A stretch of 23,581 bases of DNA from CAZYBG01 sp964645155 (GTDB lineage Bacteria; Pseudomonadota; Alphaproteobacteria; Rhodobacterales; Rhodobacteraceae): the NCBI GenBank assembly GCA_964645155.1, contig CAZYBG010000044.1, positions 1 through 23,581 on the forward strand. The letters are read 5' to 3'. Every line of letters begins with the position of its first letter. The first letter of the stretch is position 1. Made by a program: the position numbers and the translations under genes. Positions 15,301-21,915 of this stretch are shown here, in pieces. The notes beneath the pieces are model-generated. The model was not told the DNA's origin. It was given only the letters and a program-made list of their open reading frames with translations, and made no database searches.

Positions 15301-15323
15301 CTACATTGATCGCGAATATGTAG
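15301..15323. promoter_or_regulatory. Palindromic operator upstream of hipB
   Basis: CTACAT (15301-15306) and ATGTAG (15318-15323) form a perfect inverted repeat with 11 bases between, 13 bases upstream of the hipB start codon. A third half-site CTACAT occurs at 15332-15337. HipB proteins repress their own operon by binding palindromes in this position. The half-site differs from the E. coli TATCC type. Confidence 0.6.
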
Positions 15324-15664
15324 CACGAAGCCTACATTTATCCTAGCACGGATTGCGATCGAGTCCGCTGCTGATCGGCAGCGGGAAGACTCGGTTTCAT
15401 AGGCTGCTCGATCCGAAGCGAGTATCCTGATATCAGGCGTTGACGGTACTTTCGTAAAGTTCTCTGACTGGCTCTCTGCAGTGAGAAAACTAGGTCGCAG
15501 GGGCGATTGGCCTCGATAGATGCCAGAACCGCGAAATTATTTTTTCGGGCAGTTTTCTTAATGAAATCAGAAGCGTAGCATTTTGACGGCCTCACAGTCG
15601 GAGAATGGCCGTCACAATGGGCGCTTACCATTGAGTTTTCAGAGACTTATGAGGAATTCAGACA
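15324..15664. other. Island right end: non-coding arm-site region
   Basis: No supportable gene. The stretch is AT-richer than the flanks and holds one exact copy of the left-end arm motif, TGACGGTACTTT (15441-15452), plus an inverted pair TGACGGCC (15584-15591) and GGCCGTCA (15607-15614) that shares the TGACGG core. The hipB promoter should lie in its first ~60 bases, but no clear -35/-10 pair is visible. Confidence 0.5.
15441..15452 (+). repeat. Right-end copy of the 12-bp arm-type motif
   Basis: TGACGGTACTTT is identical to 3120-3131 near the left boundary and lies 213 bases inside the right core repeat. A match of this length at both ends of the same element is unlikely to be chance. Confidence 0.6.
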
Positions 15665-15678
15665 ATCGAGTGGGAATA
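15665..15678. repeat. attR core: 14-bp direct repeat of the guaA 3' end
   Basis: ATCGAGTGGGAATA is repeated exactly from 2914-2927. The base that follows is G, so the displaced chromosomal guaA end would have read TAG. GC-rich backbone sequence resumes directly after it. Confidence 0.9.
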
Positions 15679-15781
15679 GCCTGCAAGGCTTGGCCGGCAC
15701 GGCGCCCCACAGGCCGGCCCGGACGTTGCCAGAGCCACTGCAGCGGCGTAACGTCGCTGCCTCGGGATCGAGGAGCCGCGC

Positions 15782-16519
15782 GTGACGTCCCTGAACGACG
15801 CCTTGAACCTGCTTTTCCGGCCCTTCGGGCGCAAGATCGTCCGCAGCCGCGACACGGCCGACTTCTACCTGCACAAATACGCGAGCTACGAGGACTACCG
15901 GAGCACGCAGGAGTTCCACAACATCCGCAAGATCGATCGCGTCTGGGCGGACGAACACACGCTGTCGGTGATCTGCGACGAATTGCGCCGCCGGTTCGGC
16001 CCCGACCGGACGCTCCGCGGCCTCTGTCATGGCACGCGCAACGGGTTCGAGCAGAATTTCATCTCGACGCTGCCCGGCTTCGAGGCGCTGGGCACCGACA
16101 TCTCGCGGACCGCCACCGACTTCGATCGCTCGGCGCAGTGGGACTTTCACGACGTCAATCCCGAGTGGGAGGGCGCATTTGACTTCGTCTACTCGAACTC
16201 GCTCGACCAGGCCTGGGATCCCCGTGGCGCAATGACCGTGTGGCTCGGCCAGATCGGCGAAGATGGCTGCGTCGTCCTCGAGCACAGCGAGCGGCACGGG
16301 CCTTCCGGCGCTTCGGAGATGGATCCGTTCGGGGTCCGGCCGACGGTGCTGCCCTACGTTCTCGTGACCTGGTTCGGTCAGGCGATCTCGATGCAGGTCC
16401 TGCAAACCCGGAAGCCGAACCTCGGCCTCGATGTCTGGCTGTTCTTCATCAGCCGCACTGTCGCCCGCGTCGCCCCGCTCGTCGAAGACCGGGCAAGCGC
16501 AATAGGTTCGGACGGCTGA
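15782..16519 (+). CDS. SAM-dependent methyltransferase-like protein, 245 aa
   Basis: The protein resembles class I methyltransferases of the type found with glycan or lipid modification genes. It has LRGLCHGTRNGFEQNFI (78-94) as the SAM-binding loop, an acidic strand end GTDIS with Asp106, WDFHDVNPEWEGAFDFVYSNSLDQAWDP (120-147) as the second part of the Rossmann sheet, and VVLEHSERHG as strand five. The glycine loop is C-H-G-T-R-N-G rather than GxGxG, as is usual in this subgroup. The GTG at 15782 follows GAGGAG by six bases. It is the first backbone gene after attR and may originally have lain directly behind guaA. The substrate is unknown. Confidence 0.7.
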   Translation: MTSLNDALNLLFRPFGRKIVRSRDTADFYLHKYASYEDYRSTQEFHNIRKIDRVWADEHTLSVICDELRRRFGPDRTLRGLCHGTRNGFEQNFISTLPGFEALGTDISRTATDFDRSAQWDFHDVNPEWEGAFDFVYSNSLDQAWDPRGAMTVWLGQIGEDGCVVLEHSERHGPSGASEMDPFGVRPTVLPYVLVTWFGQAISMQVLQTRKPNLGLDVWLFFISRTVARVAPLVEDRASAIGSDG

Positions 16520-16753
16520 CCAGGAGGCGCCGGGTGCCGCCCCGATGCGCCTCACTGGCCGGCCGATGCCCGGAATGATCGAGGCCGGGCCCGGGCTTCT
16601 GGGCGACGACGCCCGGCGGCGGACGATGCTCGACCCCGCGCTGGCGTTCAAGGCAGCGCAGCCGCCGCAGCAGGGGCGGCGCCGGCCGCGCCCCCGGTGG
16701 CCAAGCCCCGGGAAGCGCGCTAGAACCCGCGCGCACCATCGGGGAGAGCCGCC

Positions 16754-17374
16754 ATGGCGGAGCGTGACCAGCCGCAGATCTACCTGATAACGCCGCCGGC
16801 GCTCGAGCTTGCCGACTTCGTGCCGAAACTCGCCCGCCTGCTCGACGGCGCCGAGATCGCCTGCCTGCGCCTCGCGCTCGCCACCCGCGACGAGGACCGG
16901 CTGGCCCGCGCCGCCGATGCGCTGCGCGAGGCCGCCCATGCGCGCGACGTGGCGGTGGTGATCGAGACCCATGTCGCGCTGGCCGAACGCCACGGGCTCG
17001 ACGGCGTGCACCTGCCCGACGGCGCGCGGACGGTGCGCGCCGCGAGGAAGGCGCTCGGCGCCGATGCGATCGTCGGGGTCTACGCGCGTGCGTCGCGCCA
17101 CGACGGGATGAACGCGGCCGAGGCGGGCGCCGACTACGTTGCCTTCGGGCCCGCCGGGCCGACCCGACTCGGCGACGGAGCGCAGGCGCCCGAGGAGCTT
17201 TTCCGCTGGTGGTCGGAGATGATCGAGGTGCCGGTCGTGGCCGAGGGCGCGCTCGACCGGGCGACCGTGGCGATGCTCGCCCCGGTCACCGACTTCCTGG
17301 CGATCGGCGAGGAGATCTGGCGCAGCGAGGATCCGCTCGGCGCGCTGCGGGACCTCACGGCGCCGTCAGGCTGA
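16754..17374 (+). CDS. Thiamine phosphate synthase-like (TMP-TENI family) protein, 206 aa
   Basis: The TIM-barrel pattern of ThiE/TenI is visible: IYLITPP at the start, VAVVIETHVALAERHGLDGVHLPDG (67-90), IVGVYARASRHDGMNAAEAGADYVAFGP (106-132), VPVVAEGALDR and FLAIGEEIW near the end. ThiE joins the thiazole and pyrimidine halves of thiamine. Several ThiE active-site signatures are altered here: the usual Q-L-R-x-K strand reads ACLRLA, N-D-R reads ETH, and G-x-S-x-H reads GVYARAS. It may be a divergent ThiE or a relative with another job. GGGGAGAG lies before the ATG. No other thiamine gene is in the window. Confidence 0.7.
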   Translation: MAERDQPQIYLITPPALELADFVPKLARLLDGAEIACLRLALATRDEDRLARAADALREAAHARDVAVVIETHVALAERHGLDGVHLPDGARTVRAARKALGADAIVGVYARASRHDGMNAAEAGADYVAFGPAGPTRLGDGAQAPEELFRWWSEMIEVPVVAEGALDRATVAMLAPVTDFLAIGEEIWRSEDPLGALRDLTAPSG

Positions 17375-17420
17375 ACCCGAATCCGCTGGCAAGCCCCGGC
17401 GGGGGCGGATAAGTCTGGAG

Positions 17421-17903
17421 ATGATCCCCACCCGCTGGACGCCCTCTCCGTTGCCCGACCTCACGATCCGCCCGCTGACGGCCGCCGACGAGGCGGACTG
17501 GCGCCGCCTCTGGACGGGCTATCTCGAGTACTACGAGACGGCGCTGCCCGAGGCCGTCTTCGCCTCGACCTTCGCGCGGCTTCTGTCGGACGACCTGCGC
17601 GAGCCGCGCGGCCTTCTCGCGCTCGCCGCGGGCCGGCCGGTGGGCCTCGTCCACTACATCTTCCACCGGCACTGCTGGAAGATCGAGGATGCCTGCTACC
17701 TTCAGGACCTGTTCACCGATCCGGCCACCCGCGGCCAGGGCGTCGCCCGGGCGCTGATCGAGGCGGTCTATGCCGCGGCCGACGCCGCCGGCTGCCCCGC
17801 CGTCTACTGGCTGACGCAGGAGTTCAACTACCGCGGGCGCATGCTCTACGACCGCGTGGGCGTGCGGACGCCGTTCATCCGCTACAACCGGCCCGCGGCC
17901 TGA
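17421..17903 (+). CDS. GNAT family N-acetyltransferase, 160 aa
   Basis: The GNAT fold is clear: LTIRPLTAADEADWRRLW at the N-terminus, LQDLFTDPATRGQGVARALIEAVYAAA (94-120) as motif A with the acetyl-CoA loop R104-G-Q-G-V-A, and YWLTQEFNYRGRMLYDRVG as motif B. The family acetylates amines on small molecules or proteins; the N-x-R-G-R-x-L-Y-D end is common in cytoplasmic bacterial members. The substrate is unknown. The start at 17421 has only a distant G-rich site. Its stop overlaps the DUF2927 start (TGATG at 17901-17905), so the two are probably co-translated. Confidence 0.85.
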   Translation: MIPTRWTPSPLPDLTIRPLTAADEADWRRLWTGYLEYYETALPEAVFASTFARLLSDDLREPRGLLALAAGRPVGLVHYIFHRHCWKIEDACYLQDLFTDPATRGQGVARALIEAVYAAADAAGCPAVYWLTQEFNYRGRMLYDRVGVRTPFIRYNRPAA

Positions 17904-19297
17904 TGCGGCCGCCCGCGTCCCCCGGACCGTTGCTGGCCCTGGCGCTGGCCCTCGGCCTTGCGGCCTGTGCGCCGGCACCGCCCGCGGACGAGGCGCCGCC
18001 GCAGCGCCTTGCGGCGCAGGTCGGGCCGTTGCCGCCGATGAAGATCTTCGGCGCGACGCGCCCGGCGCCGCCGCGGCGGTCGAACGCGGAGATCGCGCGC
18101 GACTTCCTCGACCTCACCTTCCGGATGGAGAGCGGCCGGGTCCTGCCGGCGATGACGCGGTTCGAGGGGCCGGTGCGCGTCGGCCTGCGCGGCGCCGTCC
18201 CGCCGACCGCGGCGCCGGACCTCGACAAGCTGATCGGCAGGCTTCGCCGCGAGGCGGGCATCGACATCGCCCGGGCCGGGCGCGGCGAGCCGGTGAACCT
18301 GTGGGTCGAGTTCGTCACCCGCGCGGCGCTGCAGCGCGTCGTCCCGCAGGCCGCCTGCTTCGTCGTGCCGCGCGCCGAGACCTTCGCCGCGTTCCGCCGC
18401 AACCGCCGCTCCGGCGGGGCGGAATGGGCCTCGATGACCGAGCGCACCGGGGTCACGGCGTTCATCCCCGGCGACGTCTCGCCGCAGGAAATCCGCGACT
18501 GCCTGCACGAGGAGCTGGCGCAGGGGCTCGGGCCGCTCAACGACCTCTACCGGCTTCCCGACAGCGTGTTCAACGACGACAACTTCCACGCCGTGCTGAC
18601 CGGCTTCGACATGCTGGTCCTGCGGCTGACCTACGCCCCCGAGCTGGTCTCGGGGATGAGCGAGGCCGAGGTCGCAGCGCGGCTGCCGGCGCTGCTCGCC
18701 CGGATGAACCCCTCCGGCCAGCGGCCCGGCGCGGTGGCGGGCGGCGAGGACCGTGACTGGATCAACGCGATCGAGACGGCGCTGTCGCCGCGGCTTGCGC
18801 CGACGACGCGCCGCGCCGCCGCCGGCCGCGCCGTCACCATCGCCGAGGAAAGCCGCTGGCAGGACCCGCGGCTTGCATTCTCGTACTTCACACTGGGCCG
18901 GACCGCGCTGCCGCGCGAGTTCGATCTGGCGGTGCTGTCCTACCTGCGCGCCGGCGCCCTCTACGCGCGGCCGGGCACCGAGATCCAGGAGGCGCATGTC
19001 GGGATGCAGCTTGCCGCTTTCGCGCTGTCGACCGGCGATGCCGCGACGGCGATCCGGCTCGCCGACACCCACCTGCCGGTCGCCCGGCGCGCCGAGAACG
19101 CCGCGCTCCTGGCCACGCTCCTCCTCGTCAAGGCCGAGGCGATCGAGGCCCAGGGCCGGGCGGACGAGGCCGCGGCGGTGCGCCTCGACAGCCTCGGCTG
19201 GGCGCGCTATGGCTTCGGCTCCGACGCCGAGGTCGCGCTGCGCGTTGTCGAGATCGGCGTGCTCAGGCCGCGGCCGGTCGCGGGAGGTGAGGGATGA
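17903..19297 (+). CDS. DUF2927 domain lipoprotein, 464 aa
   Basis: The N-terminus is a lipoprotein signal (hydrophobic LLALALALGLAAC, lipid-attachment Cys22), so the protein should be anchored on the periplasmic side of a membrane. The DUF2927 region spans about 60-255 and includes FVVPRAETFAAFRR and DCLHEELAQGLGPLNDLYRL (199-218). The H202-E-E-L-A-Q motif in a helix is zincin-like, but with Gln in place of the second His. The second half (about 310-440) looks helical and TPR-like. Typical of Rhodobacteraceae; function not established. It overlaps the GNAT gene before it and the 54-aa gene after it. Confidence 0.8.
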   Translation: MRPPASPGPLLALALALGLAACAPAPPADEAPPQRLAAQVGPLPPMKIFGATRPAPPRRSNAEIARDFLDLTFRMESGRVLPAMTRFEGPVRVGLRGAVPPTAAPDLDKLIGRLRREAGIDIARAGRGEPVNLWVEFVTRAALQRVVPQAACFVVPRAETFAAFRRNRRSGGAEWASMTERTGVTAFIPGDVSPQEIRDCLHEELAQGLGPLNDLYRLPDSVFNDDNFHAVLTGFDMLVLRLTYAPELVSGMSEAEVAARLPALLARMNPSGQRPGAVAGGEDRDWINAIETALSPRLAPTTRRAAAGRAVTIAEESRWQDPRLAFSYFTLGRTALPREFDLAVLSYLRAGALYARPGTEIQEAHVGMQLAAFALSTGDAATAIRLADTHLPVARRAENAALLATLLLVKAEAIEAQGRADEAAAVRLDSLGWARYGFGSDAEVALRVVEIGVLRPRPVAGGEG

Positions 19298-19458
19298 TCG
19301 TCATCGTCGCGTTCGCGCTCGGCGCCGCCTGGGGCTGGTTTCTGGCCCGCCGCCGGGCGGGCGCCACGCTCGACAAGCTGCAGTACGCCACCGCTTTCGG
19401 GATCGCCTTCGCCATCGGCGGGCTGTTCGCGACGGTGATCGTCGAGCGCATGCTCTAG
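19294..19458 (+). CDS. Small two-helix membrane protein, 54 aa
   Basis: The short frame MIVIVAFALGAAWGWFLARR... contains two hydrophobic helices (about 1-18 and 31-50) joined by a basic loop R-R-R-A-G-A-T-L-D-K. The ATG overlaps the DUF2927 stop (ATGA at 19294-19297), and GGGAGG lies just ahead of it (19282-19287), which strongly supports translation. Codon use is as GC-rich as the neighbours. I do not recognise a family. Its coupling to the lipoprotein and its place before the VWA gene suggest a small envelope partner. Confidence 0.7.
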   Translation: MIVIVAFALGAAWGWFLARRRAGATLDKLQYATAFGIAFAIGGLFATVIVERML

Positions 19459-19483
19459 CCGAGCGTCGACGCGGAACGCACGG

Positions 19484-20668
19484 ATGTTCCTGCCTTTCTT
19501 CGAGAACCTCAGGTCCGGCGGCGTGCCAGTCACGCTGCGCGAATTCCTGACCTTCCTCGAAGCCGTCAGGGCCGGCCTCGTCACCCATGACGCCGAGGGG
19601 TTCTACCACCTGGCCCGCACCGTGCTGGTCAAGGACGAGCGCCATATCGACCGCTTCGACCGCGCCTTCGCGCGGACCTTCGGCGGGCTCGACGAGATCG
19701 GCGCGGCCGACGTGGTCGCGGCGCTCGACCTGCCGGCCGACTGGCTGGAGAAGCTCGCCGAAAGGTACCTCACCCTGGAGGAGATGGCCGAGATCCGCGG
19801 CCTCGGCGGGTTCGACAAGCTGATGGAAACGCTGCGGCAGCGGCTGGCCGAGCAGCAGGGCCGCCATCAGGGCGGCTCGAAATGGATCGGCACCGCCGGC
19901 ACCTCGCCCTTCGGCGCCTTCGGCTACAACCCCGAAGGCGTGCGGATCGGCCAGGACGGCTCCCGCCACCAGCGCGCCGTGAAGGTCTGGGATCGCCGCG
20001 ACTTCAGGGATTTCGACGGCGGTGTGGAGCTTGGTACGCGGGCGATCAAGGTGGCGCTTCGCCGGCTCCGCCGCTGGGCGCGCGAAGGCGCGCCCGACGA
20101 GCTTGACCTGCCCGGCACGATCCGCGCGACGGCCGAGCACGGCTGGCTCGACGTGCAGACGCGGCCGGAGCGGCGCAACGCGGTGCGGGTCCTGCTGTTC
20201 CTCGACGTCGGCGGCTCGATGGATGCGCATGTGCGGCAGGTGGAGGAACTGTTCTCGGCCGCCCGCGGCGAGTTCCGGCATCTCGAGCACTTCTACTTCC
20301 ACAACTGCCTCTACGACGGCGTCTGGCGCGAGAACCGGCGCCGCTGGGACGCGCAGACCCCGACCGCGGAGGTGTTGCGCACCTACGGGCCCGGCTGGAA
20401 GGCGATCTTCGTCGGCGACGCCAGCATGAGCCCCTACGAGATCAGCCACCCCGGCGGCGCGAACGAGCACTGGAACGCCGAGGCGGGCGAGGTCTGGCTT
20501 CGCCGCGCCTGCGGGCAGTGGCCCGGGCATCTCTGGATCAACCCGGTGCCCGAGGCCTACTGGGGCCTCACGCGGTCGATCGGCATGGTCGGCGAGATCT
20601 TCGCGGGCCGCATGGTGCCGATGACGCTGGACGGCATCACCCGCGGGGTCAGGACGCTCGGGCGATAG
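19484..20668 (+). CDS. VWA domain-containing CoxE-like protein, 394 aa
   Basis: The protein follows the CoxE-like family: N-terminal FFENLRSGGVPVTLREFLTFLEAV, a middle part with FGAFGYNPEGVRIG, and a C-terminal von Willebrand A domain from about 235, with FLDVGGSMDAHV (239-250) as the metal-site loop. The classic DxSxS reads D-V-G-G-S. CoxE-type proteins usually work with a MoxR-type AAA ATPase as a chaperone pair for cofactor insertion or complex assembly; no such ATPase is in the window. The start has a weak ribosome site, but the domain begins at once. The gene is 25 bases after the 54-aa gene and convergent with mnhG. Confidence 0.88.
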   Translation: MFLPFFENLRSGGVPVTLREFLTFLEAVRAGLVTHDAEGFYHLARTVLVKDERHIDRFDRAFARTFGGLDEIGAADVVAALDLPADWLEKLAERYLTLEEMAEIRGLGGFDKLMETLRQRLAEQQGRHQGGSKWIGTAGTSPFGAFGYNPEGVRIGQDGSRHQRAVKVWDRRDFRDFDGGVELGTRAIKVALRRLRRWAREGAPDELDLPGTIRATAEHGWLDVQTRPERRNAVRVLLFLDVGGSMDAHVRQVEELFSAARGEFRHLEHFYFHNCLYDGVWRENRRRWDAQTPTAEVLRTYGPGWKAIFVGDASMSPYEISHPGGANEHWNAEAGEVWLRRACGQWPGHLWINPVPEAYWGLTRSIGMVGEIFAGRMVPMTLDGITRGVRTLGR

Positions 20669-20789
20669 CGCGCGCTCGGCCGCGGTGCGGCCCGCACCGG
20701 CCTCCGATCGAGCGCAAACGCAGGGACGTTTGTCTTTTAAGAACAGGAATTTGCGGCTGTTTCTTCAAATTCTCCTGGCCGCGGGCCGG

Positions 20790-21134
20790 TCACGGATCCG
20801 GCCCGGTGACCGGCGGCTCCGGCGGCGTCAGCCCGCGCGCCTTGCCGCGCCACATCGGCACCCCCGTCCGCTGCGCGGCGCGCCCGATCATGTGCCCGGC
20901 GATCGGCGCGGTCAGCAGGATGAACAGGATCGCCAGCGCCACCTTGGCCGAGATCGCGAGCGTGCCGAAATGCACCGCGGCGCCGACCAGCACGAACGAG
21001 GCGCCCAGCGTGCCGGACTTGGTCGAGGCGTGCATCCGGGTGAACACATCGGGCAGCCGCAGCACGCCGATGCCGGCCACGAATGCGAAGAACCCGCCCA
21101 GCAGGAACAGGATGCCCACGATCCACTCGGTCAT
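20790..21134 (-). CDS. mnhG: Mrp-type Na+/H+ antiporter subunit G
   Basis: The 114-aa protein has the MnhG/MrpG pattern: three transmembrane helices and the signature GVLRLPDVFTRMHASTKSGTLG (23-44). It is a membrane subunit of the multi-protein cation/proton antiporter that exports Na+ and supports pH homeostasis. The ATG overlaps the mnhF stop (21131-21134). The C-terminal tail after about residue 90 (WRGKARGLTPPEPP...) is polar. It is the last gene of the operon. Confidence 0.92.
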   Translation of the reverse strand: MTEWIVGILFLLGGFFAFVAGIGVLRLPDVFTRMHASTKSGTLGASFVLVGAAVHFGTLAISAKVALAILFILLTAPIAGHMIGRAAQRTGVPMWRGKARGLTPPEPPVTGPDP

Positions 21135-21445
21135 CGCGCGTCCTCCGCGGCCTCGTCCTCGCGCGCCTGGCGGCGCTCGGCGAAGCGGGCAAGCGCCGCC
21201 GTCGCCAGAAAGCCGATCAGCGCCAGGACGATGGCGACGTCGAGGAACGCGGTGTCGTCGGCGAAGACCGCGAAGAGGCCGCAGAACGCGGCGATCAGGA
21301 TCGTCATCATGTCGAGCGCCACGACCCGGTCGGGCAGGCTCGGCCCGATCGCTAGGCGCACCAGGGCGGCCAGCACGCCGAGCATGGTCAGCCAGAACCC
21401 GACATCCAGGGCGATGGTCAGGAATTCACCGCCTTCTCCGATCAT
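21131..21445 (-). CDS. mnhF: Mrp-type Na+/H+ antiporter subunit F
   Basis: This 104-aa protein has three transmembrane helices with the MnhF core LVRLAIGPSLPDRVVALDMM, where the Asp in PDRVVALD is highly conserved, followed by DTAFLDVAIVLALIGFLATAALARF. The frame is open upstream, but the ATG at 21445 lies in the ATGA overlap with the mnhE stop and matches family length. Its stop overlaps the mnhG start. Confidence 0.92.
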   Translation of the reverse strand: MIGEGGEFLTIALDVGFWLTMLGVLAALVRLAIGPSLPDRVVALDMMTILIAAFCGLFAVFADDTAFLDVAIVLALIGFLATAALARFAERRQAREDEAAEDAR

Positions 21446-21915
21446 TCCACGGCCTCCTTCACGTAACGCTCGAACCGCTTCAGCCCTGCCACGACCGCCT
21501 CGGGGTCGTCGGCGAACATCGCGTGGACGATCAGCCGCTTGCGGTCGGGCGTGACATCGAGGCTGAGCGTGCCCGGCGTGAGCGAGATCAGGTTGGTGGT
21601 CAGCAGGATGCCGAACTCGGTCTCGACCTCGAGCGGCAGCTCGACGATCGCCGGGTTCGACTTGTGCTCGGGCGTCAGCACGTCCCACACCACCTGGATC
21701 GACGAGACGATGAGCTCGTAGAGGAAGAACCCCGCCAGCCGGAGGACCCGGAAGGTGCGCAGGAAGTAGCTCGCCGGCGCGGAAAAGAGCGGCGCGGCGA
21801 GCCAGAGGGCCGCGTAGCCCAGGGTGTAGCCCACGATCAGGTTCGGCAGGGTGAACGTGCCGGTCAGCGCAGCCCAGGTGAAGGCCAGCGCGATGTTGAT
21901 CGTGAAGACGTTCAT
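21442..21915 (-). CDS. mnhE: Mrp-type Na+/H+ antiporter subunit E
   Basis: The 157-aa protein matches MnhE: an N-terminal pair of hydrophobic helices (INIALAFTWAALTGTFTLPNLIVGYTLGY), FLYELIVSSIQVVWDVL, then the conserved soluble part TNLISLTPGTLSLDVTPDR and the ending F-E-R-Y-V-K-E-A-V-E. It is needed for assembly and function of the antiporter complex. It overlaps mnhD upstream and mnhF downstream by four bases each. Confidence 0.93.
   Translation of the reverse strand: MNVFTINIALAFTWAALTGTFTLPNLIVGYTLGYAALWLAAPLFSAPASYFLRTFRVLRLAGFFLYELIVSSIQVVWDVLTPEHKSNPAIVELPLEVETEFGILLTTNLISLTPGTLSLDVTPDRKRLIVHAMFADDPEAVVAGLKRFERYVKEAVE

Larger units (their letters stand above)
2914..15678. mobile_element. 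Genomic island integrated in the 3' end of guaA (~12.75 kb)
   Basis: The element is bounded by exact 14-bp copies of ATCGAGTGGGAATA, at the end of guaA (2914-2927) and at 15665-15678. A P4-type integrase starts about 300 bases inside the left boundary, followed by an AlpA-like regulator, the usual layout of integrative islands. Cargo between the boundaries is accessory (metabolic operon, hipBA toxin-antitoxin genes, ATPase), while housekeeping genes resume right after the second copy. The 3' end of guaA is a known integration hotspot for genomic islands. No conjugation or phage structural genes are present, so this is a small integrative element, and its integrase is broken. Confidence 0.9.

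Noticed and set aside
15338..15631. 97-aa minus-strand frame at the island right end
   Set aside because: No ribosome site, no domain, AT-rich codon use unlike its neighbours, and it overlaps the arm-site motifs.
15647..17101. 484-aa open frame on the minus strand across the right boundary
   Set aside because: It covers the methyltransferase-like and ThiE-like genes in antisense, has no domain, and runs across attR.
20786..20813. CCGGTCAC/GTGACCGG stem-loop at the mnhG stop as an operon terminator
   Set aside because: The stem is real, but it overlaps the coding end and no T-run follows in the direction of transcription.
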